Both the position numbers and the translations under genes were made by a program. Under the pieces are notes generated by a model. It saw only the letters and a list, made by a program, of their open reading frames with translations. It did not search any database and had not been told where the DNA came from. 5,235 nucleotides of DNA from Calditrichota bacterium. GTDB taxonomy: Bacteria; Calditrichota; Calditrichia; RBG-13-44-9. The stretch spans positions 1 through 5,235 of the forward strand of contig JAFGSO010000139.1 in the NCBI GenBank assembly GCA_016934605.1. Reading direction: 5' to 3'. Below are positions 1-5,235 of the stretch, piece by piece (the stretch's first letter is position 1; each line of letters starts with the position of its first letter).

Positions 1-21
1 AAAATATAAAGGATAATCTTC

Positions 22-1248
22 ATGCCGCTGGAAAAATTAAATCATATGCTGGTCAATGATGTTGAATCCCTGAAAAAGGAAGGGAGGGCAAAATCCCCGG
101 AACGTATCATAGTTGATTTTATTCCAGCAAGGAACGGGAGAGGACCCCGGTATAAATTAAGAAACAGCACCCAGGAATTTTTGCGGATGAATTCCAATAG
201 TTACCTCTCCCTTTCGCATCACCCGGAACTGGTAGGAGCCGCAGATGAAGCAACTCACCTGTTTGGAGTCGGGCCCGGTGCGGTCAGGTTTATCGATGGA
301 ACCTACCATCCCCATGTTGAGCTTGAAAATAAAATTGCATCTTTTCTGGGCTATTCAGCCGCCAAGATTTTTAATTCCGCTTATACTGCCAATTGCGGGC
401 TGGCCCTGGCTATTTCCAACGATAAGACGTACTGGATCGGGGATCAGCTGAATCACAACAGCATCATCAGGGCAATGCGCATTGCCGGGATTCCCCGGGA
501 CAATAAGGCTATCTATAAACATAATGATATGGATGAACTGAAAAAATGCCTGGAAGAGGTTCCGGGTGATATGGAACGGGTCATCATAATTACAGATGGT
601 ATTTTCAGCATGCGCGGAGATTATGCGCCACTGGATAAAATTGTGAAACTGGCGGAACAGTTTCACGATAATTTTGCTGACGGGGTGATTACGGTAACTG
701 ACGATTGTCACGGAACCGGAGCATATGGAGAAACGGGTCGCGGAACACCCGAATTTACCGGTGCCAGACCGGATATCATTACCACCACATTTGGAAAAGC
801 ATTTGGAGTAAACGGAGGTGCCATTGTGGCCAGTCCGGAAGTGATTGAAGCTGTCCGGCAGAAAGCAGATACCTACATCTATTCCAATCCCTTAAGTCCT
901 GCCGACTGTGCCGCTGCGGTCAAGGCAATCGAAATTACAGAGCGTCAAGAAGGTAAAGACCGGCTTAAAAACCTGCAAGACCGGATCAGCCAGTTTCGCC
1001 AGGGACTGGAAGATCTGGGATTCGAGTCCATTCCGGGTCCTCATCCGGTGGTGCCGCTTTTGGTAAGAGATACCGCGAAAACTCACCAACTGGTGCAACA
1101 TTTGTTTGATAATGGTATCCTGGCGGTAGGATTAACCTTCCCGGTTGTTCCCAGAGGAGACGAAACCATTCGTTTTCAGGTAAACGCTGCGCATACCAGC
1201 GGGGATATTCAGCAAGTTTTAGATGCATTGGCCGGATCAAAAAATTAA
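22..1248 (+). CDS. PLP-dependent alpha-oxoamine synthase (glycine C-acetyltransferase/KBL-like)
   Basis: This 408-residue protein is a fold-type I PLP enzyme of the alpha-oxoamine synthase family, which condenses an amino acid with an acyl-CoA (KBL, BioF, HemA, serine palmitoyltransferase, CqsA). KBL is usually about 398 residues, so it looks full length. Visible family marks are the NSNSYLSL segment near 57-64, VRFIDGT at 88-94, the PLP-stacking His145 in DQLNH, Ser196 in DGIFSM, Asp227 and His230 in the DxxHxxG motif, the Schiff-base Lys259 in TTFGKAFG, and a C-terminal PVVPRG..IRFQVNAAHT segment (374-391) much like KBL. Compared with E. coli KBL as I remember it, the loop after the lysine is one residue shorter and there are about four extra residues before the DxxH strand. 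The start at 22 has AAAGGA eight bases upstream. No threonine dehydrogenase gene is adjacent, so the substrate (glycine, or another amino acid with a longer acyl-CoA, as in sphingolipid or sulfonolipid synthesis) is not settled. The family is secure; the exact reaction is inferred. Confidence 0.94.
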   Translation: MPLEKLNHMLVNDVESLKKEGRAKSPERIIVDFIPARNGRGPRYKLRNSTQEFLRMNSNSYLSLSHHPELVGAADEATHLFGVGPGAVRFIDGTYHPHVELENKIASFLGYSAAKIFNSAYTANCGLALAISNDKTYWIGDQLNHNSIIRAMRIAGIPRDNKAIYKHNDMDELKKCLEEVPGDMERVIIITDGIFSMRGDYAPLDKIVKLAEQFHDNFADGVITVTDDCHGTGAYGETGRGTPEFTGARPDIITTTFGKAFGVNGGAIVASPEVIEAVRQKADTYIYSNPLSPADCAAAVKAIEITERQEGKDRLKNLQDRISQFRQGLEDLGFESIPGPHPVVPLLVRDTAKTHQLVQHLFDNGILAVGLTFPVVPRGDETIRFQVNAAHTSGDIQQVLDALAGSKN

Positions 1249-1281
1249 ATTATTCTACCACACAATAAAGAGGAGACACTT

Positions 1282-1674
1282 ATGACTGAAAATCAGCAAC
1301 AACCCATAACACCGGAAGCACCGAAAGTGGAGCCGGTTACCAAAGATGCCCGAACATATGGAATGTTATGTCATCTGGTTGCCTTTGCCGGCTTCATTAT
1401 CCCTTTCGGAAATCTGATTGGTCCGCTCATCATCTGGCTGTTGAAAAAGGAGGAATTCCCATTTGTCAATGATCAGGGAAAAGAGTCTCTCAATTTTCAG
1501 ATCAGCATGACCATTTATGCCATTATCAGTGCTATTCTGATTGTGGTGGTGCTGGGAATTTTCCTGTTGATTGCGATTGTCATTTTCGAAATTGTCATGA
1601 TTATTATCGCTTCTATAAAAGCAAACGAGGGTGTCAGTTACCGTTATCCACTGACGATCAGGTTTTTGAAATAA
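1282..1674 (+). CDS. DUF4870 (Tic20-like) small membrane protein
   Basis: This 130-residue protein has a polar, Pro/Glu/Gln-rich N-terminus (1-22) followed by hydrophobic segments at about 27-54 (a long stretch with Gly and Pro that may be a re-entrant or broken helix), 72-94 and 95-112. Between the first two lies FVNDQGKESLNFQIS (61-75), the hallmark of DUF4870, and the end (IKANEGVSYRYPLTIRF, 112-128) matches the family's usual C-terminus. DUF4870 proteins are small inner-membrane proteins related to Tic20 and have no established biochemical role. No signal peptide precedes the first membrane segment. A strong AGGAG (1271-1275) lies six bases before the ATG. The gene starts 33 bp after the oxoamine synthase stop with no terminator between them, so it is probably the second gene of one transcript. 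A hairpin 25 bp after its stop probably ends that transcript. The family call is firm; the function is unknown. Confidence 0.92.
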   Translation: MTENQQQPITPEAPKVEPVTKDARTYGMLCHLVAFAGFIIPFGNLIGPLIIWLLKKEEFPFVNDQGKESLNFQISMTIYAIISAILIVVVLGIFLLIAIVIFEIVMIIIASIKANEGVSYRYPLTIRFLK

Positions 1675-1699
1675 TCCGTTTATGTATGTAAATATTCAG

Positions 1700-1733
1700 A
1701 GGATTCACGTTCATTCCGATGAACGTGAATCCT
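1700..1733. terminator. Perfect 15-bp hairpin with TCCG tetraloop, probable (bidirectional) terminator
   Basis: The arm AGGATTCACGTTCAT (1700-1714) is fully complementary to ATGAACGTGAATCCT (1719-1733), leaving the four-base loop TCCG (1715-1718). As RNA the plus-strand loop is UCCG, a member of the stable UNCG tetraloop class. It sits 25 bp beyond the DUF4870 stop. What follows is AT-rich (AATAATTGATAAAAA) but has no clean T tract, so termination may be inefficient or the structure may mainly protect the 3' end of the mRNA. It could serve both strands if the minus-strand ORF ending at 1761 is real. Confidence 0.7.
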
Positions 1734-1740
1734 AATAATT

Positions 1741-1760
1741 GATAAAAACCAGCTTTTATC
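1741..1760 (-). terminator. Weak A/T hairpin with T run on the minus strand
   Basis: GATAAAA (1741-1747) pairs with TTTTATC (1754-1760) around a six-base loop. Read on the minus strand it follows immediately after the TGA at 1761-1763 and contains a run of five T. This is where a terminator for a minus-strand gene would be expected, but the stem is only seven mostly A-T pairs, so the call is tentative. Confidence 0.25.
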
Positions 1761-1880
1761 TCAGGTAAATTGTATTGCAGTGATATGTTCTCCATCCTGA
1801 TTTATTTTAAAAGCTACATCAATTTTACGGCAAGTGAAGTTCTTTTTCACGTATTCTGAAACAGATTCTGCTGAAATGTG
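1761..1880 (-). pseudogene. Possible remnant of a minus-strand gene (C-terminal fragment)
   Basis: The minus strand between the hairpins and the next gene reads without a stop and gives a protein-like peptide ending in EYVKKNFTCRKIDVAF followed by KINQDGEHITAIQFT and TGA. The last 22 residues alternate hydrophobic and polar positions like a beta-hairpin (IDVAFKI, turn NQDGEH, ITAIQF). No other gene occupies 1761-1954, so this stretch is not a shadow of a coding frame on the other strand. Further upstream the same open frame runs antisense into the gene starting at 1955, where it becomes Pro/Ser-rich and does not look real. There is no in-frame ATG with a ribosome binding site in the spacer. 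It is best read as the surviving 3' end of a decayed gene. I do not recognise the family, and chance remains possible; the upstream limit is approximate. Confidence 0.27.
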
Positions 1881-1954
1881 GGATTCCTGGATTCTGTTTT
1901 GAGGGGCCTGAGATGGAAAGACCCGGAAATATGAAATAAGGGAAGAGTAATATA

Positions 1955-2785
1955 ATGGGAAGAGAATATCGCAAAACGGTTGAAAATTTACGGAAACTGG
2001 ATATGCCGGATGATTGGCGATTGAGCTGGCCGGATTATCTGAAAATGGGATTATCCGAGGAGGATATTCCGGACCTGATTCATCTGGCAACCGATATGGA
2101 GTTGTTACTGCAGGAAGAAGATGAACCGGAAGTATGGGGGCCGGTTCATGCCTGGCGTGCTCTGGGACAGCTAAAGGCGCAGGAAGCCGTTGAACCGCTA
2201 TTGAATCTCTTCCATGTCGAAGAAAGTGTAGACTGGATTTTCAGCGAAATTCCAATGGTAATATCTTTGATCGGCCCCACCGTTATTCCCGTTCTTAAAA
2301 AACATGTACAAAGAACATATCCCGTAGATCGGATTATAGTATCAATTTTGGAATGTTTATTTCATATTGCAAGAGATCATCCTGATAAAGAGAAAGAGAT
2401 CATCGACTTTTATCTTTCAATGTTGAAGTCTTTTGAGACACAGACTCCGTATCTGAACTCCTTTTTGATATGGTTTTTAATAGATCTGGATGCGCGAGAT
2501 GCTATTCCGGTAATGGAGCAGGCTTTTGAGGCAGGTATAGTTGATGAGACGATTGTAGGAGACTGGGAGGAAGTGCAGATAGATCTGGGATTACTGGAGA
2601 GACGGATTTCTCCGCAAAGAGATTACTTCTGGGATCGCCTGAATCGATTGTCAGTAACGGAAAACAAACAAAGTACAGAAGAGAGAAAAAAATCGCTCCA
2701 TAGGAAGGCCGAGAAAAAAAAAGCCAAAAGAAAAATGGCAAAATCCAGCCGAAAAAAACAAAAAAAGAAAAACGGTAAGCGTTAA
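1955..2785 (+). CDS. HEAT-like / DUF1186-like protein with lysine-rich C-terminal tail
   Basis: This 276-residue soluble protein has no signal peptide or membrane segment. Residues about 25-215 are predominantly helical with HEAT-like pairs: WPDYLKMGLSEEDIPDLI (25-42), then GPVHAWRALGQLKAQEAVEPLL (62-83), then SLIGPTVIPVLKKHV (104-118), followed by further helical pairs to the segment VGDWEEVQIDLGLL (201-214). These phrases match, as I remember them, bacterial proteins annotated DUF1186 or PBS-lyase HEAT-like, some of which carry a SEC-C zinc motif; no SEC-C cysteines are present here. Residues 244-276 contain 20 Lys/Arg out of 33, interrupted by few acidic residues, suggesting contact with nucleic acid or ribosomes. 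AAGGGA (1938-1943) precedes the ATG by 11 bases, and an in-frame stop at 1937 rules out an upstream start. The HTH-array gene follows after 37 bp and is probably co-transcribed. The function is unknown. Confidence 0.86.
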   Translation: MGREYRKTVENLRKLDMPDDWRLSWPDYLKMGLSEEDIPDLIHLATDMELLLQEEDEPEVWGPVHAWRALGQLKAQEAVEPLLNLFHVEESVDWIFSEIPMVISLIGPTVIPVLKKHVQRTYPVDRIIVSILECLFHIARDHPDKEKEIIDFYLSMLKSFETQTPYLNSFLIWFLIDLDARDAIPVMEQAFEAGIVDETIVGDWEEVQIDLGLLERRISPQRDYFWDRLNRLSVTENKQSTEERKKSLHRKAEKKKAKRKMAKSSRKKQKKKNGKR

Positions 2786-2822
2786 TTAATTATACAATAT
2801 TATTCTTTCCGGAGCAAAAGAA

Positions 2823-3725
2823 ATGACTCCAATCTGGGCAGCGGAAGAAGTGTCGCTTCTTCGGCGATATTACCGCACGAAGGGAGCGAAGTATGTTGCA
2901 TTACGGGTGGGTCGCAGCGCTGATTCGGTAATGGCAAAAGCGGCAAAACTTGGTATTCGCAGTCCCCGTATCAGGCCCTGGAAAGAGGGTGAGGACCATT
3001 TTCTGCAGCGGAGATACGGGAGCAGACCGGTTAAATCTCTGGCAAGAGCGCTCAGGAGAAGTGTCCCATCAGTGAGAAATCGACTTAAATTACTGAACCT
3101 GACCGAACAGAAAACGGAAAAATGGACGGAAAAGCAGAAAAAAATATTGTGTGAGTTGTACCCCGATCGGAAGAATTCACTTGATGATATTGCCCGTGTG
3201 ATAAACCGGTCCCGGAATGCGATTCTGCTGCAGGCACAGGTACTTGGATTGAAGCGTCCCCAGCACGACCACATGTGGACAAAAGAGGAACACCAGTATT
3301 TTGTGAAGCATCACAAGACTAAATCCTACAAGGAAATTGCCCGGCATCTGGGTCTGACAGTCAGTGCGGTGAGTCATCATGCCAGCCGTTCCGGAATGTT
3401 AAAGCGGGCTCCGGGTCGCCCCTGGACCAGGAAAGAGAAGGCATTCGTGCGGCAAAATTACAAGATTTTATCCACGAAGGAAATTGCGGAAAAACTGGGA
3501 AGAACGGAAAATTCTATTATCACCATTGCCGGCCCGCTGGGGGTTAGTTCGGGGCGCAGTCGTCCCTGGAGTGAAGAAGAGAAGGAGTATTTGCGAAAGC
3601 ATTATACCACTCTCTCTCCGGCGAAAATCGCCGTTAAACTGGACCGGACGGTGAAGGCCATCCTGGCTGCGGCGGTTAAGCTTAAGTTGACCCGTCGAAG
3701 AGGTGAGAAAACACAGAAAATTTGA
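2823..3725 (+). CDS. Six-repeat SANT/Myb- or GcrA-like helix-turn-helix array protein
   Basis: This 300-residue, very basic protein consists of six copies of a trihelical DNA-binding unit covering residues 5-289, plus a short basic tail (RRRGEKTQKI). Each unit follows the pattern known from GcrA N-termini and Myb/SANT-like domains: Trp-(T/S)-x-E-E opening helix 1, an (I/L)-A-x-x-L helix 2, a turn with R-(S/T), and a recognition helix ending L-G-(L/I). Only the first Trp of the classic three Myb tryptophans is kept. The positions between R-(S/T) and L-G differ among units (ADSVMAKAAK, VPSVRNRLKL, VSAVSHHASR, ENSIITIAGP), so the units may contact different bases. Unit 4 has lost the turn Arg (GLT); unit 2 ends LNL and unit 6 LKL in place of LGL. 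No enzymatic, ligand or oligomerisation domain is seen. GGAG (2811-2814) lies eight bases before the ATG. It is probably the second gene after the HEAT-like gene. The DNA-binding role is inferred from the fold; the target is unknown. Confidence 0.88.
   Translation: MTPIWAAEEVSLLRRYYRTKGAKYVALRVGRSADSVMAKAAKLGIRSPRIRPWKEGEDHFLQRRYGSRPVKSLARALRRSVPSVRNRLKLLNLTEQKTEKWTEKQKKILCELYPDRKNSLDDIARVINRSRNAILLQAQVLGLKRPQHDHMWTKEEHQYFVKHHKTKSYKEIARHLGLTVSAVSHHASRSGMLKRAPGRPWTRKEKAFVRQNYKILSTKEIAEKLGRTENSIITIAGPLGVSSGRSRPWSEEEKEYLRKHYTTLSPAKIAVKLDRTVKAILAAAVKLKLTRRRGEKTQKI
2835..3689 (+). repeat. Six tandem Myb/GcrA-like HTH repeats (protein-level repeat array)
   Basis: Six units begin with Trp at residues 5, 53, 101, 152, 201 and 249 (codons at 2835, 2979, 3123, 3276, 3423, 3567). 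The spacing is 48, 48, 51, 49 and 48 residues. Each unit is 41 residues (43 in unit 3), with linkers of 7-8 residues that often end in RPW. The consensus is W-(T/S)-x-E-E, then an aromatic/Leu and a Tyr, then I-A-x-x-L-x-R-(S/T), then (V/I), and finally L-G-(L/I). The repeats are diverged in DNA sequence, so this is an old amplification and not a recent slippage array. Confidence 0.9.
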
Positions 3726-3785
3726 AGGATCCGGAACCACCGTAGTCTGAGCAATTACAGGAATATATGACCGACTCGGCGCGTC

Positions 3786-4976
3786 TCAGAGAGTTTTCCT
3801 ATTGTTGTACAAATCTTTATTCTTCCCGGTAAATCTCAGGGTAATCAATACAATTTCCGGAACGCTGTTCGTTCGTATGGGCGGCCCCCAGGTACCAACT
3901 CCGCATGAGACATAATAGTGAGTCTCTCCTCTCTTCAGGTAACCCCAGCTCAGTTCATAGATCATCCCGGTGATGAGATTAAAGGGAAAAAGCTGTCCGT
4001 GATGGGTATGTCCGGAAAGCTGCAGATCCACACCATTTCGCTCAGTGATCTCCAGATGATAAGGTTGATGGTCCATCAAAATAACCGGGAAGGATTTGTC
4101 CACTTCACTCAGGATCTCTTCCAGGGTTTTGCGGCCATCGGCCAGGCGTTCAGCCATCAGGTCTTTTCTTCCGGCCACATAAAAGGCATCCTGCACTTTC
4201 ACCACTGAATCCTGCAGAACCGTTATATTTCCCTCTTGCATATAGGAAACGGCTTCTTCCATGCCGGCAAAATACTCATGATTTCCTGAAACCGCGAATA
4301 CACCATATCGTGTGGTCAGATTTTTCAATATAGCGGACATGTTTTGTTCTGCAACAGAAGCTACATCTTCATCCACGATATCTCCAGGAAGAAATACGAT
4401 ATCGGGTTCGAGACCATTGATCTTTTCCACTATCTTTAACAATCGGCCACTTCGGATAACCGTTCCGAGATGGATGTCTGATACGACGACGGCCTTTAAC
4501 TCTTTTATTCCATTCGCCGACTTGGGAATTTCTATGGTCACAGGATTTATGCGAAGGTAAAGTGTATTTATATAGCCTGCCCCAACCGTGAACAGAATCA
4601 AGATTAATCCCGCCAGCACTGTCCAGTGGGAGGTTTTTTGCGGATTCTGTGTCATGAAAGAAGGGAAAAAATGGAAAAAGTAATTCCCTAATTTCAATAT
4701 ATCAATCGCCAGAATCATTAAAAAAGCATACACCATTATGGCGAGATAAAATGAGCCAACGATAACCAGAGATTCAGTCAGAATGTTTCTGGAAATCTGT
4801 TCTCCAATACGGCCGAGGGGATAGGACAACACCAGCAGCATAAAAGAGTAGAGAAAAACAGAACGGTAAATACCCGTTCCGTCAAGAGCGCTATATGTCC
4901 GGCGAAAAATGTAAAAGTTGATTACGGTATAAACCAGAAGCACTATCGAAAAAAATATCAAAAAAGACGATTTCAT
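3786..4976 (-). CDS. Membrane-anchored metallophosphoesterase (YkuE-like)
   Basis: This 396-residue protein has an N-terminal membrane domain with about four helices (roughly 4-24, 37-54, 69-94, 118-139) and then a calcineurin-like phosphoesterase domain (about 160-382). The metal ligands are all present: Asp167 and His169 in SDIHLG, Asp199 in PGDIVD, Asn232 and His233 in GNHEY, His303 in DHQP, and His323 and His325 in SGHTHHGQ. The closing GVGTWGPPIRTNSVPEI (359-375) is characteristic of the YkuE/YaeI-type subgroup, in which some members act on UDP-2,3-diacylglucosamine-like or other phospholipid pyrophosphates. A lipid-linked substrate at the membrane is therefore plausible but unproven. 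An even number of helices after a cytoplasmic N-terminus would leave the catalytic domain in the cytoplasm, but positive-inside signals are mixed. The start at 4976 is preceded by AGGTGA (4980-4985), and an extended -10 promoter lies about 45 bp upstream. It converges with the HTH-array gene across a 60-bp gap and appears monocistronic. Confidence 0.94.
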   Translation of the reverse strand: MKSSFLIFFSIVLLVYTVINFYIFRRTYSALDGTGIYRSVFLYSFMLLVLSYPLGRIGEQISRNILTESLVIVGSFYLAIMVYAFLMILAIDILKLGNYFFHFFPSFMTQNPQKTSHWTVLAGLILILFTVGAGYINTLYLRINPVTIEIPKSANGIKELKAVVVSDIHLGTVIRSGRLLKIVEKINGLEPDIVFLPGDIVDEDVASVAEQNMSAILKNLTTRYGVFAVSGNHEYFAGMEEAVSYMQEGNITVLQDSVVKVQDAFYVAGRKDLMAERLADGRKTLEEILSEVDKSFPVILMDHQPYHLEITERNGVDLQLSGHTHHGQLFPFNLITGMIYELSWGYLKRGETHYYVSCGVGTWGPPIRTNSVPEIVLITLRFTGKNKDLYNNRKTL

Positions 4977-5020
4977 TGTTCACCTGTGTTGTTTAAGATT
5001 CACCGAAATTCAAAATCCGA

Positions 5021-5051
5021 CTTATATCATTGCAAAATGAAAATGTTGCAA
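5021..5051 (-). promoter_or_regulatory. Extended -10 promoter for the metallophosphoesterase gene
   Basis: Read on the minus strand, TTGCAA (5051-5046) is followed after 19 bases by TATAAG (5026-5021), which is preceded by TG one base upstream (TGATATAAG). This gives an extended -10 of the sigma-70 type with a five-of-six -10 match. It lies 44 bp before the ATG at 4976 and the SD at 4980-4985. The 19-base spacer is long, but an extended -10 can compensate. A second TTGCAA at 5030-5035 lies 16 bp from the first and could be part of an operator. Confidence 0.45.
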
Positions 5052-5235
5052 CCAGTTCATTTAGATGCACAGAATGAAAATTAGTGGCAAAGTAAAAGCA
5101 ATTTATAATTTATAATTGTTTGAAAGAGATTGAGGTCCCGGGAATATTATTTACTAACATTTCTCACTTGAAAAAAGGGCTTTTAACTACATAATTATTA
5201 TATAAATAGCTCGCATAATTTCTCGTATTTTTGTA
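5052..5235. other. AT-rich non-coding spacer at the right edge
   Basis: Stops are dense in all frames and no start with a ribosome site is visible. The stretch holds a tandem TTTATAA-type motif (5102-5117), a short GC island with the palindrome TCCCGGGA (5136-5143), and TTGAAA (5168-5173) separated by 16 bases from CATAAT (5190-5195). The last pair could be a plus-strand promoter for a gene beyond the window, but AT-rich DNA makes such matches cheap. No convincing hairpin or RNA gene is seen. Confidence 0.4.

Noticed and set aside
355..711. Minus-strand open frame of 118 codons inside the oxoamine synthase gene (also smaller ones at 245-451, 892-1101, 986-1240).
   Set aside because: They lie wholly within a gene with a complete conserved active site, have low-complexity shadow-like compositions and no ribosome site.
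1951..1956. Perfect TATAAT overlapping the ATG of the HEAT-like gene.
   Set aside because: No -35 element is found at a suitable distance, and a -10 at the start codon would place the transcript start inside the gene; an SD-like site upstream explains the start instead.
2502..2741. Minus-strand open frame with a hydrophobic Phe-rich start that could pass for a membrane peptide.
   Set aside because: The Phe/Leu richness is the complement of the AAA/AAG-rich lysine tail of the HEAT-like protein.
2870..3380. Minus-strand open frames of 65-134 codons opposite the HTH-array gene, and another at 3468-3740.
   Set aside because: They are antisense shadows of a repeat-structured gene. Their Phe/Ser/Arg-rich composition mirrors the Lys/Glu codons of the true strand.
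3726..3797. Possible terminator between the convergent HTH-array and phosphoesterase genes (TCTGAG/CTCAGA at 3746-3751 and 3785-3790; ACTC/GAGT followed by TTTT near 3774-3797).
   Set aside because: The stems are 4-6 bp with long loops and weak T runs, below what I would call a terminator.
3918..4560. Plus-strand open frames (3918-4208, 4312-4560) opposite the phosphoesterase gene.
   Set aside because: They overlap the conserved catalytic domain coded on the minus strand and show no domain or ribosome site of their own.
5101..5150. CRISPR-like repeat or leader suspected from GTTTGAAAGAGATTGAGG next to an AT-rich tract.
   Set aside because: Single copy, no spacers and no cas gene in the window.
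5168..5195. Plus-strand promoter TTGAAA-16-CATAAT reading off the right edge.
   Set aside because: It is a reasonable match, but very AT-rich context and no visible downstream gene make it unsupported; it is mentioned only within the spacer entry.

Overview
This 5.2 kb window carries five protein-coding genes of an ordinary bacterial chromosome, with moderate base composition and strongly AT-rich spacers. The starts use purine-rich Shine-Dalgarno sites. No rRNA, tRNA, insertion sequence, CRISPR array or phage structural gene is visible. The first gene's close resemblance to 2-amino-3-ketobutyrate CoA ligase-type enzymes, together with the DUF4870, HEAT/DUF1186-like and YkuE-like families, fits a free-living bacterium. 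A member of the Bacteroidota/Balneolota/Ignavibacteria/Calditrichota assemblage would fit, but that placement is an impression from family memory, not a demonstrated assignment.

Layout. (1) 22-1248 (+) encodes a complete PLP-dependent alpha-oxoamine synthase with all expected active-site residues. Only 33 bp further on, 1282-1674 (+) encodes a small DUF4870/Tic20-like membrane protein, so the two are probably co-transcribed. The pair ends at a perfect 15-bp hairpin with a TCCG loop (1700-1733). (2) 1734-1954 is a gene-poor spacer. Its minus strand (1761 to about 1880) encodes a peptide that looks like the C-terminus of a real protein, possibly a decayed gene. (3) 1955-2785 (+) encodes a HEAT-like/DUF1186-like protein with an extremely lysine/arginine-rich tail. 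It is followed after 37 bp by 2823-3725 (+), a basic protein built almost entirely of six tandem Myb/GcrA-like helix-turn-helix repeats with a period of about 48 residues. (4) 3786-4976 (-), convergent with the previous gene, encodes a polytopic membrane-anchored metallophosphoesterase of the YkuE type. (5) 4977-5235 is an AT-rich non-coding region with a good extended -10 promoter for the phosphoesterase gene.

How the genes work together. The oxoamine synthase and the DUF4870 gene share an apparent transcript but have no known joint function. The HEAT-like protein and the HTH-array protein also appear to share a transcript. Both have features suited to nucleic-acid contact (a K/R tail and six HTH units), so a joint nucleic-acid-related role is conceivable, but this is inference. 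The HTH array is the most unusual item in the window: a dedicated, nearly linker-free six-repeat DNA-binding protein with no visible catalytic or ligand-binding domain.
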